From positions 1 through 53,835 of the forward strand of contig JAKSYS010000424.1 of NCBI GenBank assembly GCA_022925895.1: DNA of 53,835 bases. Direction: 5' to 3'. The position numbers and the translations under genes are program-made. This stretch comes from Fragilaria crotonensis (taxonomy: Eukaryota > Bacillariophyta > Fragilariophyceae > Fragilariales > Fragilariaceae). Positions 29,384-38,555 of this stretch are shown here, one piece after another. The notes below the pieces were generated by a model, which did not search any database, was not told the origin of the DNA, and was given only the letters and a program-made list of their open reading frames with translations. Numbering within the stretch: the stretch's first letter is position 1; each line of letters begins with the position of its first letter.

Positions 29384-31148
29384 TTACGTTATGGGAGCAA
29401 AAAAACTTCGGATGGATCTAGTACCTCTGATAGCCAAATCCTTCGCTCTTTTAATACTCTCGCGCATTGTTGGACCGTGGATTCGGAGCCAATTCCTGTT
29501 GATGCTATTTGATTGCGATAACTGTTCTCCAACATCTCGGGGTAATAGTTCCTGGACTCTCGGTTCCATTTGATCTCGGGCGTCATGGAGTTCGCGAATT
29601 TCTCTTGCGATAGTTGCAGTTTCGATTTGTCTCCGGGACTGGGCGTCGGCGCCATGAACGTCTTGGTTCCGAGTTGACCAAAGGAGAAACCATTGATTCC
29701 AAATCACATTTATGAGATTTGTCTGCCATCGTTTGCCTGTCATCGCTTTCAACCTACTGGTCGTATCAGTCCTCGAATAATAACGTTCTTGGTACATACT
29801 CCAAGCTGTGCCAAAGCGCCCGTTGAAAATTTGTCGCCATCCTATGTGGGATTGTTGCTCAATGACCGGTCGTATGTCATCTGGAAATTGTACTATGTCG
29901 ATCGTCGTCGTTGTGGGTTGATCCTCCTGAAACCAATGAGTAATTGTATACAATAGCGCTTGTTGTAAATTTGGGCACGTGTTGCTTTTCTCGCAAAATT
30001 GTTTCACTTCGTTTAGAAATTGGATGATTGCAGCGGATGATATGGTCCCTATCCTCAGCCTGTTCGCATAAGGGACATTTTTGTTTGACTGGTGCTTGAC
30101 GATAAATTTGAACGTTTGTGGGCAGAATGTCGTGTACCAATTTAACATAATGGACGTGCCGATGCCGATTTGCACGCAAGGCTGAACCGTGCGCATCCCA
30201 GTTAATGGACTCGAAGATCGCTCTTGTCCAACTGTTTTTTCTTCGGATATATGCTATCAATGGTGGGCCGCTGGCAGCTGAGTGGAGTGCTGCGATGTGA
30301 TGGGCAGTGACGGTGCCTTGTGGTAGACTGAGTGTTGCACCAACAATTGTGCGCATTAAAGTTTCTGTGCTCGGTCGACCAAATGTACGCTGAAATGACG
30401 AGGCCTTGTGATCTGCGTCCACGTTCAATTGAGCCAAAAGGGTGAGCTCATCGTATGGTTTGTGTTTATCTTGATGTCCTTGGATGTGTTGTATATCAAT
30501 GAGTGGGAGCCTTCTCATACGTTCTTGAATCATGATGAGCACGTCCCATTCTGGGATCATCACGTCTAGTTCCACTAGTTGTGTGCATTTTAACGATGAA
30601 CGGCTTTGTGCGTTGGATACGTTCTTGAATCATGATGAGCACGTCCCATTCTGGGATCATCACGTCTAGTTCCACTAGTTGTGTGCATTTTAACGATGAA
30701 CGGCTTTGTGCGTTGGCTTTGAGGCCGATGAGGGTGTCGAGTAAACTTTGACTATCCGTTGCTAAATGACCTTCCCAAGCATCCGTTTGGTGAGTGTATT
30801 CTGCGAGTCGTATGAGGAAGCATAGTAGAGACAATAATCCATGGGCCTCCGATCTATAAGACGTATGCCTTGCGCCTCTCACCAATCCCATGCCCGTGGC
30901 GACTCGTTCTCCAAATGTAGTACTCATCGCCCAGCCGAAGGCGCCTTGCGTTTGTGACCATTCCGACCCATCAAGTCTGTGTGCTCCAGAAGTTCGGCCT
31001 CCCATGGTTCCAATTTTTCGAAGAACGATTTCAATGACGAGGGGCGTCCGAGGGTCCTAGTTTTGCTTGGAGGTACGGACACAAAGGGTGGAGGAACATG
31101 CCATCTTCCAGGTGTTGCCGCTCGGCCTGAAAATCGAATAACGTCGAG
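29384..31148 (-). pseudogene. LINE-A3 RNase H and C-terminal domain, broken
   Basis: Reading downwards: RPSSLKSFFEKLEPWEAELLEHTDL (in pieces, near 31050-30970), a deletion of the segment preceding the first catalytic residue, then DGSEWSQTQGAFGWAM, SYRSEAHGLLSLL (E) and LATDSQSLLDTLIG (D). A 100-bp tandem duplication (30517-30716) breaks the frame. It resumes as IQGHQDKHKPYDEL and LNVDADHKASS, then CPLCEQAEDRDHIIRC. Another shift near 30010 leads into the frame 30000-29384, ending RGTRSIRSFFAPIT. At least three lesions are present. Confidence 0.85.
30517..30716 (+). repeat. Perfect 100-bp tandem duplication
   Basis: 30517-30616 and 30617-30716 appear identical. The unit starts ATACGTTCTTGAATCATG and ends GCTTTGTGCGTTGG. 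It interrupts LINE-A3 RNase H coding, and 100 is not a multiple of 3. The identity implies a recent event or an assembly duplication. Confidence 0.9.
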
Positions 31149-31249
31149 TTACCTAACTAACTCCGTGCGAAACCAAAGCGGACGTTTATTCAAGATCACG
31201 AGTCGCGACGTTTGGCAAGTGTTCCTTGACCACGCGAAGGAGGCGCCCG
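31149..31249 (+). repeat. Direct repeat, first copy, at the 5' end of the DIRS-like element
   Basis: Almost identical to 31283-31383 (offset 134 bp). It begins TTACCTAACTAACTCCGTG and encodes GRLFKITSRDVWQVFLDHAK. It is a tandem duplication of the N-terminal coding sequence. Confidence 0.85.
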
Positions 31250-31282
31250 AGGGGGTGGCACTCCTGGCAAATCCGGGGGTGC

Positions 31283-31383
31283 TTACCTAACTAACTCCGT
31301 GCGAAACCCAAGCGGACGTTTATTCAAGATCACGAGTCGAGACGTTTGGCAAGTGTTCCTTGACCAGGCGAAGGAGGCGCCCG
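31283..31383 (+). repeat. Direct repeat, second copy
   Basis: Matches 31149-31249 with a few changes (for example DHAKEAP becomes DQAKEAP). This copy runs on into the gag/RT frame. Confidence 0.85.
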
Positions 31384-32845
31384 TGCCCAACCTCTGCTGC
31401 CGATATCACTTGAACGGCGTTTGCAACGAATCTTGCTTCTTCCGGGCGTCGCATGTAGCCTTGACCGGAGAGCAGACGACGGCGCTCGGCAAATGGATCG
31501 AGTCCTGCAGGACGCGCATGCCCAGTCGGCAGCCGGCGGACGCAGCAAAGAAACCCAAACTAGTAGGCCAATCTGATAACGCGTACAGTTTTCTTCCCGC
31601 CGCTGTACCGGGGAATTCCCCGGACCCGATCATAGACGTGGCCAACAGCCTCCTTGCACGCTCTGCAGCCGCACGGCTGTACGCTTCGACGCGGGATCCG
31701 AGCGCACCCACGCTCGTCTATCCTCGTCACGTCGCGCGGGCCGCTCGCTTTCCGACGGACCCTTCGCTCGCTTCGCTCGCCCCGCCCGCTATCACGAGTG
31801 CTCGCCCCCCGCCACCACGTTTCCTCGATCGATCGCACTCGCTGTTGTCCGTTTCGCGGACGCCCCCTCGGTCGGCGACGATTCCGACGCGCACTCTCTC
31901 GGTGTCGACGCAGGAGCCTTCGGCTGCAACCCCCCAACGTAAGTCATTCGTCCCCCTCCCTCGTTTGCCCCGCGGCGCAGTTTTTCCGTCGTTGCCTCGA
32001 TCGCTTCTCCCGGACGTTTTTCATGCAATCCTCGACGCCACACAACCACGCACGCACCCCACCGCCTTCGTTTTCGGGTGGACGCCTGCCGCCGCAGCAA
32101 ATAACCTCGCCGTTCTCCGACGCTATGCGGGGGATCTCCGCGTCACTCTCGTTGCACAACCTTTCTCGACGCTGTCGCCCGGTTCGGAATTCCGGTCGGC
32201 CCACATACTGGCGCCGCTGCTTTCGCGCCATCCTCTGTGGCCGGCCTTCGCCGAGCGCATTACCGATGGGGCAGAGTTCCCCCTTCTCGACATTCCTGAC
32301 GATGACCGTCGTGCGGACGTCGCCGCCAGCTTGGCCCGCGGCAATCATAAATCGGCCCGGGGCCACGAGGTCAAGCTGCTGGAAATGCTTAAAGACGAGG
32401 TTAAACGGGGATGGCAACTTCCGCTGCCAAAGGAGGCGGCGCTCGAACTGCCTCACTGCGAGGTGGCGCCACTGGGAGTGGTGTCGCAGACGACCTTAGG
32501 AGCTGATGGGACAAAGGAGACGAAGCTCAGACTCACGCATGATCAGTCGTTCAATGCGACTCGGGGAATGAGAAGGAGCGTCAATGATAGGGTGGACGTG
32601 GACAGGCTGACGCCAGCACGATTCGGACAAGCGTTGCTACGATTCCTTCACTACACATGTAAGCTGAGGAGGAAGTTCCCAAGCGATCGGCTGCTGATCA
32701 CGAAGGTGGACTTCAAGTCAGCTTATTGGCGGGTTCATCTCAAAGCCAAGACGGCTCTGAAGTCAAGCACTTGCATTGCGGGAATGTTGTTAGTCGCCTT
32801 GCGTATGACATTTGGGGGGGCTCCAAACCCGTCGCAGTGGAGCGA
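31299..32845 (+). pseudogene. DIRS-like gag/RT, N-terminal part
   Basis: There is no ATG at the head, and an in-frame TAA lies just upstream between the duplicated segments. A cysteine motif CRYHLNGVCNESCFFRASH (C-x7-C-x3-C-x5-H) near 31400 resembles the zinc motif of DIRS gag-like regions. A Pro/Arg-rich linker follows, then RT: KLRLTHDQSFNA, LLITKVDFKSAYWRVHL (catalytic D471) and LRMTFGGAPNPSQWS. One extra base near 32842-32846 then moves coding to the next frame (ISEVIADLANDLV). The frame stays open to 32987, but that tail is out-of-frame sequence. Confidence 0.8.
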
Positions 32846-33600
32846 TCTCGGAGGTGATTGCCGACCTCGCGAACGATCTCGTGAGGAGAGACGATTGGGA
32901 CCCCTTGGCGTGGAGCGCTCCCCAACAAGGAGTCCTGCGGACGAGCAGAGCGGTGGACAACGACGAAGGGCATGTTCATCCAAGTGACGAATTCGGGAAG
33001 GCTTTCGCTATGTCGGTCAATGATCCAGTGGACGACGGTCTGGCAAAATTTGAGTGCTACCTGGACGACCTGCTGTTCGGCGTCTTTCGAGACCAAGACA
33101 TAGACAAAGCGGAGGCGGCGCTACCTCTCGCTCTGCACCTGGTTGGACGTCCCGTTGACGAGCGAGCGCCTGAATCGTTTCCAAGAGACGACCTTCTGGC
33201 GGCGTCGAAGTTCCTCGCGGAAGCGAAGGCGTCGGAGCGAAAAACGATCCTCGGCTGGGATGTCAACACGCGGTCGTTTAAGGTCTCACTCCCGGGGGAC
33301 AAACGACTAGCCTGGGTGAACGAGCTCCGACGGTTGAGGTCACTGCCGGGACGAAGGGCCCACGCAAAAGAGTTGGAGACGACGATTGGTCGGTTAAACC
33401 ACGCAGCCTACGTGGTCCCGAACTCGCGACCGTTCCTTGGGCGCCTTTATCGAGCCAGCGAACGAGCCCAAGCTTGCGGATCAGTTAGGCTCTCTGCATC
33501 CCAGGTCGACGATCTTGAGTTGTGGGAGGTTTTCTTGGACGCCGCGGCTAAAGGGATTTCAATCAATTGCCTTGTTTTCCGCTGGCCGACTCGGATAGTA
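32846..33600 (+). pseudogene. DIRS-like RT C-terminal part and start of RNase H
   Basis: It continues the RT in the shifted frame: EVIADLANDLV, then the catalytic FECYLDDLLFGVF box (YLDD at 33058-33069) and RKTILGWDVNTRSFKVSLP, thumb and connection. It stops at 33601 after INCLVFRWPTRIV. The expected next residues (VDACPQGMGGYG) lie directly downstream in a frame disturbed by a 19-bp duplication. Confidence 0.8.
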
Positions 33601-33603
33601 TGA

Positions 33604-34110
33604 GTAGACGCTTGCCCCCAGGGAATGGGAGGCTATGGCCTCCAGAGCGGAATATGGCCTCCAGAGCGGAATCGCTTGGCGCCTGCTTCTGCCGCCCGAC
33701 TGGATCGGTCGCGGATCCTTGAACTTCCTAGAGTTCCTAGCGGCGCTGGTGGGCGTTTGGGTGGAGCATCAGGTCGGAGGGCCGTGGGCCGAGGACGACG
33801 TCCTTCTTTGTCAAGGGGACAGTTCCTCAGCTACCGGGTGGATCGCCCGCTCCAGCTTCGGGGACGATTGCCCCCTCCATTTAGCCATAGCTCGGACGAT
33901 GGCGCGGTACATGATTGACCATGAGATGACGCATTATTTGCAATGGTTCCCCGGCAAGGAGAACTCGGTCGCCGACGTGCTGTCTCGGGATTTCGACTTA
34001 GAGGACGCCGAGGTTGTCGAATTGATTAAAAGGAAGTTATCTCACCACATGCCACAGGATTTTTGTCTTGTTCCTCTCCCGCAGGCAATCGTTACGGACG
34101 TTGGCTCGTT
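33604..34110 (+). pseudogene. DIRS-like RNase H
   Basis: VDACPQGMGGYGLQSG (first D) is followed by a 19-bp tandem duplication (33634-33652, 33653-33671) that changes frame. The frame from 33635 then gives AWRLLLPPDW, SLNFLEFLAALVGVW (E), LLCQGDSSSATGW (D) and HYLQWFPGKENSVADVLSRDF (last D region). The reading frame stays open to 34501, but coding potential passes to the recombinase frame after about 34100, as in DIRS elements with overlapping ORFs. Confidence 0.8.
33634..33671 (+). repeat. 19-bp tandem duplication in RNase H
   Basis: TATGGCCTCCAGAGCGGAA occurs twice back to back. It adds 19 bp and shifts the frame. Confidence 0.95.
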
Positions 34111-35319
34111 GCTGCAGCTGCTGCCCAGGACTCAGCTTTTACCATCGAAACCCGCGCCCAGCGTGATCGCAGCTGGGGAAGGTTCCAGAGTTTCCTCCAT
34201 GCGATTGGGAACAGGAACGACCCTTTCCTCATCCGCCTCCAGCCCGAGGAGCGAGTCGAAGTCCTCACATGCTTCGCAGCAGCGATCCGGGAAGTATGGA
34301 CAGGAGGTACTGACGACGGGCGGGATGCCAGAAGGACTGCGACGAGTGCCGGAGAACCTCTTGGAGCTTGCATTGAACGGAAGGTGGGCACAGTTCGTGC
34401 CGCCATCGACGGCGTGGTACAGACCTATCGGGCTAACAAACTTAGCAGCCCAGCACATGACTCACGAGGACGACTCGAACCCCTTTTGGCCGCGCAATTG
34501 AGGGGCTATGCACTTGACGACCCAGAGCCCAGCCAACGGCAAGCGCTGCCGGCGGCTGTGGTGGAGGTGGTGGCCCGTGTGAAGACGACCGAGACGCATC
34601 GAGCTATTGGCCAGCTTGTGACGGGAGCGTTCTTTTTCGCTATGCGTTCTTGCGAGTACTCCGAGGCGAGCGGATCTCGGAGGACTAAGACAGTGCAGAT
34701 AGGCAACATCACCTTCCGACGCGGGGGCGATACAATCGAGAGCTCCAATGAATCGGTTCTAGCGACGGCAGACACGGTCTCAATCACATATCGGACGCAA
34801 AAGAACGGAGACCGCGGGGTAACCGTGACGCAGCATCGAACGAGGGCGGAACCTGGGACCGGGCTGTGCCCAGTCCGAGCCTTAGCTGGACTTGTTTCGA
34901 GGATATCAGCTTACAAGCTTGACGCCACTAAGTGGAAAGAAGTCGCGACGCGCCCGATGAACCTGGTGGTAACTTCCGGATCGGGCGCGCAAGTTACGAC
35001 GATTACAGCAGGGGAGGTGTTACAGCACCTGCGAGCGGCCGCCATTCAGTATGGAGAAACGCGCCTAGGTTTCCCCGCTAGCAGAATCGGGACGCATTCA
35101 CTCAGGTCGGGCGCAGCGATGGCGATGTTCCTTGCAGGTGTACCGGTGGAGACGATTCAACTGATCGGGCGCTGGCGGAGTCAGACGTTCATGCGATATA
35201 TTCGAATGCAGGTGCAACAGATGACGAGAGGGGTCGCCGACGAGATGACGACGAACCCCAGCTTCTTCACGATCGTCATGGGAAAAGACCGAGGACCCGA
35301 CACTCGAGAGACGCCCTAG
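34063..35319 (+). CDS. DIRS-like tyrosine recombinase
   Basis: An uninterrupted 418-codon frame without a clear ATG at its head; it overlaps the end of the RNase H frame. Numbering from 34063: R195 in FFFAMRSCEYSE, H345 and R348 in THSLRSGAAMAMFLAG, W371 in IGRWRSQTF and Y379 in FMRYIRMQ. These form the R-H-x-x-R-(H/W)-Y set of tyrosine recombinases. The N-terminal part (ETRAQRDRSWGRFQSFL) looks like a SAM-like core-binding domain. It would insert circular cDNA without making a target duplication. The catalytic set is complete, although the RT of this copy is broken. Confidence 0.87.
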   Translation: MSCSSPAGNRYGRWLVAAAAAQDSAFTIETRAQRDRSWGRFQSFLHAIGNRNDPFLIRLQPEERVEVLTCFAAAIREVWTGGTDDGRDARRTATSAGEPLGACIERKVGTVRAAIDGVVQTYRANKLSSPAHDSRGRLEPLLAAQLRGYALDDPEPSQRQALPAAVVEVVARVKTTETHRAIGQLVTGAFFFAMRSCEYSEASGSRRTKTVQIGNITFRRGGDTIESSNESVLATADTVSITYRTQKNGDRGVTVTQHRTRAEPGTGLCPVRALAGLVSRISAYKLDATKWKEVATRPMNLVVTSGSGAQVTTITAGEVLQHLRAAAIQYGETRLGFPASRIGTHSLRSGAAMAMFLAGVPVETIQLIGRWRSQTFMRYIRMQVQQMTRGVADEMTTNPSFFTIVMGKDRGPDTRETP

Positions 35320-35326
35320 GTTCATC

Positions 35327-35381
35327 GGTGGCCGCCCGGAGCCCTGGTTACCTCCTGGACAGCCCGGAGCTGTGGGCCACC
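35327..35381 (+). other. Inverted repeat after the recombinase stop
   Basis: GGTGGCC (35327-35333) and GGCCACC (35375-35381) can pair around a GC-rich interval that also holds two GCCCGGAGC copies. It lies 8 bp after the YR stop. A role in transcript ending or recombination is speculative. Confidence 0.45.
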
Positions 35382-35419
35382 AAAACCAGGTCGACGAGGA
35401 AAGAGTGGTGAAAGTGGCG

Positions 35420-35572
35420 CCCCAGTACTGAGGGAGAGGGAGGCGTCAGCGGGGAGAGGAGTGTTTCCTAGGACTTGATTCCGACGCCATAGCTAACGTT
35501 ACAACCTACAATAGGAAGCTATCGCGGAAGGAGCACGACACGAACGAACAGAACTCGAAGGCAGAGCCTTCG
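35420..35572 (+). repeat. DIRS-like 3' direct repeat, first copy (B1)
   Basis: It begins GCCCCAGTACTGAGGGAGAG and ends GGCAGAGCCTTCG. It matches 35712-35865 with very few differences. Confidence 0.9.
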
Positions 35573-35711
35573 TGGGATGTACGCGAGGAAGGACGACTGA
35601 CAGACGGAGGCTCAACGTCAGGAGTTGAGGCAGCGATCACAATCGCAACGAAAAGGAACGACGAAGACGAAGACTAGCTCTAGTAATTAAATTCCCACCC
35701 ACCCGCCCTTA

Positions 35712-35865
35712 GCCCCAGTACTGAGGGAGAGGGAGGCGTCAGCGGGGAGAGGAGTGTTTCCTAGGACTTGATTCCGACGCCATAGCTAACGTTACAACCT
35801 ACAATAGGAAGCTATCACGGAAGGAGGACGACACGAACGAACAGAACTCGAAGGCAGAGCCTTCG
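35712..35865 (+). repeat. DIRS-like 3' direct repeat, second copy (B2)
   Basis: Matches 35420-35572. The homology to the element ends at CCTTCG (35865), which I take as the right boundary. Confidence 0.9.
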
Positions 35866-38085
35866 ATGCCTAAAAAATCAGCATTGTGTTGTGGTGGCCT
35901 ACGCTGGCAATTTTGGTTCAGTTTGTCTGAACGTTTGGTAGCGTGGGGGTTGATTTCCCATTCGTCACAGGATCGCATATGTAGAATTTGTACCAACCTT
36001 AAAGTAGGTTGATTAGAACCTGCAGTACATAACGGAGTGTGAAGTGTGAAGTACTGTGCCGGTATCTTGATTTTGTGCTCATATTTTTGCCACCGAGTAG
36101 GCGTAGTATTAAATGTACATGTCGCAGAATTAAGTACGAAGTGTACGTTACTAGTCACTTCCTCGTCTGACAGTAGTTTTTAATTTTTGGGGTGCAAACG
36201 AACAACAGTGCGACAGCAAATACACGTACATGTAGCCACACATTGACCTGGTACAAGTAATGTAGATATGACGCTACTACGGTTGGTACCTAGTACTCGG
36301 ACTACTTGTACCAGTTACCTGGGCTACGAAGTACTTGTACTCGGACACAGTGATCGTACCCCAGGTACGCTGTATCATACAAGGTATTGGAGTAAACTCC
36401 AGACTAAGTCCAGACTAAAGTCCAATTTTGTTGATTTCTTTGAAAAATCAATTTCAACAGGCATCTGACTTCATGACAACTACTCCAGTTCTCAGTACTG
36501 TATAACTTGTCCTCAAGATCATGTGAATGAAAGTTATGATAGCTTTCAGCTTCTGTAGTACTTGAAATCTTGCATTTCTTAGTGCCACTCCTCAGAAGCT
36601 TGGCCCACGTACCACTTATCATCCTTAGTAGTACAGGATAGGCCTGTGCTTAATACTAGGGTGCAAATATTTTCTGAGTGTCAGCACTCACACACTTTGT
36701 GCACTATTAGTAGTAAACTGGAACCCACAGGAATTCTTGTCAGTGGTATGGGTTTCGTGACATGTGGAAGGCTTTTCAACAACCCCTCATGCTCTGCTGC
36801 TATGAAAGAAGAAATAGCAATAAGCATATCCAAGGAACTGGAAGTTATTGTATCAGAGTTGGAGTCCCGCCTGGACATTGGACACCATGTGACAAGAAGG
36901 CAAACAACAAAAATCATCATCAAGTGATCAAAGTGATTGATCCAGTTCTTGAGGACTGTTGACATGCTGATCTTGTAATCACATGCCATTGTCATGCTAC
37001 TAAGATATGAGGCCTTTAAAAGAACCAACCTTCCTTTGCTTCCTCTACTGAAGTCTGTGCAGTTATGCTTCTTTGCAGCTCCAATATGGAGACAGCAAAC
37101 GAAACCAGCAGCAGGCACGGCAAGCAACTAGTATGTTGCTCACTCAATGGTCTAGAAAATTTTCAAGGCATCCTCAACTTAGTCCAGTTTATATCTCATT
37201 CTCTTAATTGAATTTACTAAAGTGACCTTTCAATTATTACTTCTTGTTTATGTCACATAACAAGTCATGCTGATACCCATGCATATCCATCAGCCAGCAC
37301 CTTGCTTATCATTGATTCATGGGCATGCTCTGCTGAAGGAAGAACATGCTCAAGTTGCTAGCTGATGATGTGGTTTTATGCTTGAAATCTTTGATATGTG
37401 CATGCATTGCATGCTGGGACAGGATTGCTTGGACATCAGCATGCATTCTTGGACAGAACAACTACACCAGTCAACATGCATGATGGTATCTATCACTGTT
37501 GCCTGTTGCAAACTTAGTAGTCACAAAGACTGGGATGCCTGCCATCTTGCCACATTGTTTTGAGAACAGTAGAAAGCCCAATAGAAGCACAACACATGTC
37601 ATATATATTGATGGCAACTTGTGCTTTATCTTCAGAACCTGGATTGGGCACTCTATATGCTGTCACACACAACCATGATTGCATCAAGTCATCATGGAGT
37701 GATTCATAGAAGTTGCTTTGTTTTGCAAAGTCAACTTTGTCTGAATCCTTGACATTTTCTATGTTGTCCTTGAGGTCATGAAGCAAACAAGATACTGGCA
37801 GTAGATCTTTTTCTTAGTGCAGCAAAGACAGAGAGGAGGTTGCATGTAAGATGTAACAGATATTTGTAAAAATCCAATTTACTTGCACTGTTATGTTTTC
37901 AACATAACACTCAGCATGTAGAGATTTGTTAGTACTGCTGGCAACAGTATGTTACTGTCATCATCTGTAGTACTTCTAGCACGCTGACGACTCCACTGGC
38001 CGCCGTAATTATTCCGCACGCTACTTGTTATACTGTACTACCTCACTCTACTACTCTACTACTCTACTAGCAGCAGAGAGGGCAA
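35866..38085 (+). other. Gene-poor spacer, GTAC-rich near 36240-36380
   Basis: No convincing gene. Minus-strand frames at 36681-37127 and 37514-37786 are short and match nothing I know. 36083-36125 resembles, in reverse for its first part, the motif-rich repeat at 38266-38555 (TTTTTGCCACC, then GTAGGCGTAGTATTAA). Confidence 0.4.
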
Positions 38086-38555
38086 AAATCGAGTGCAATG
38101 ACTCGGTGGCAAAACGACAATACTGAGAGTCGCAGCCGCACCGGTGGGTGGCAAAACGAATATACTGTGTAATGTAGGGGCATGACCAGCAATGTCTTCT
38201 GGGACTGCGCAATGCATTGCGTACTGCACACCCCATTTTTTTTGCATCGGAGTCCCGTATTCGCGATCGACTAATTCGAGTGGCAAAAACACGGATCGAG
38301 TGGCAAATCAACGCACTGTTCACGTAAACAATTTGCCACCCTACGTGCCACCAGGGTGGCAAAAATAACTGGAAAATTTTTGAACGATACTGTAACCAGA
38401 GGCACCGTATCTACAAGTGTCTACAGACCCATCACGTACACACATACTGACCAGAATGGAAAATACCACTTCGGTGGCAAAAAGCAATAAATGTGCCCGT
38501 ACCCATTTTTTTTGCAACCGGTTGTGCAACCCCGTAGGCCTAGTATTAATCGTAC
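38086..38555 (+). repeat. Motif-rich repeat copy A (GTGGCA type)
   Basis: The core, 38266-38505, is homologous to 41247-41475. It contains GTGGCA at 38280, 38300, 38356 and 38474 and the inverse TGCCAC at 38334 and 38346. Two more GTGGCAAAAC sites lie upstream near 38106 and 38149, and a TTTTTTTTGCA pair lies near 38236 and 38506. Clustered short motifs in both orientations are typical of subterminal regions of DNA transposons; no ORF or clear terminal repeat was found. Confidence 0.6.

Larger units (their letters stand above)
29249..31148 (-). mobile_element. LINE-A3: 5'-truncated, decayed LINE-A copy
   Basis: On the minus strand it carries the LINE-A segment just before RNase H (ELLEHTDL, like ELLEHTELL in LINE-A2), RNase H, zinc motif and C-terminus RSIRSFFAPIT, then a 3'UTR with CAGCACGTAAAATAGA and a T-tract. 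Its high-coordinate end abuts the DIRS-like element without a detectable target duplication, so it was cut by that element or by rearrangement. Confidence 0.85.
31149..35865 (+). mobile_element. DIRS/Ngaro-like tyrosine-recombinase retrotransposon, damaged
   Basis: Order: gag-like zinc motif, RT, RNase H, tyrosine recombinase (YR), then a pair of about 152-bp direct repeats separated by about 139 bp. An RT plus a YR and no DDE integrase defines the DIRS order. The 3' repeat-spacer-repeat fits the B1-A2-B2 part of split direct repeats. The spacer is not found at the 5' end, so A1 is missing or truncated. The base composition is GC-richer than the neighbours. There are several frameshifts. Confidence 0.85.

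Noticed and set aside
29230-31160. Target site duplication for LINE-A3
   Set aside because: GCTATTGTACGAC beside the 3' end has no match near 31148; the 5' junction was probably altered by the DIRS-like element.
32814-32820. The G7 run as the site of the DIRS RT frameshift
   Set aside because: Conserved protein sequence (GGAPNPSQWS) continues in the original frame past it; the shift is about 25 bases later.
35573-35711. The spacer between the DIRS 3' repeats as a copy of the element's 5' end
   Set aside because: I compared it with 31149-31400 and saw no similarity, so the full split-direct-repeat layout is not shown in this copy.
36681-37786. Two minus-strand frames (148 and 90 codons) as host genes
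   Set aside because: There is no recognisable motif and the composition looks like translated spacer.
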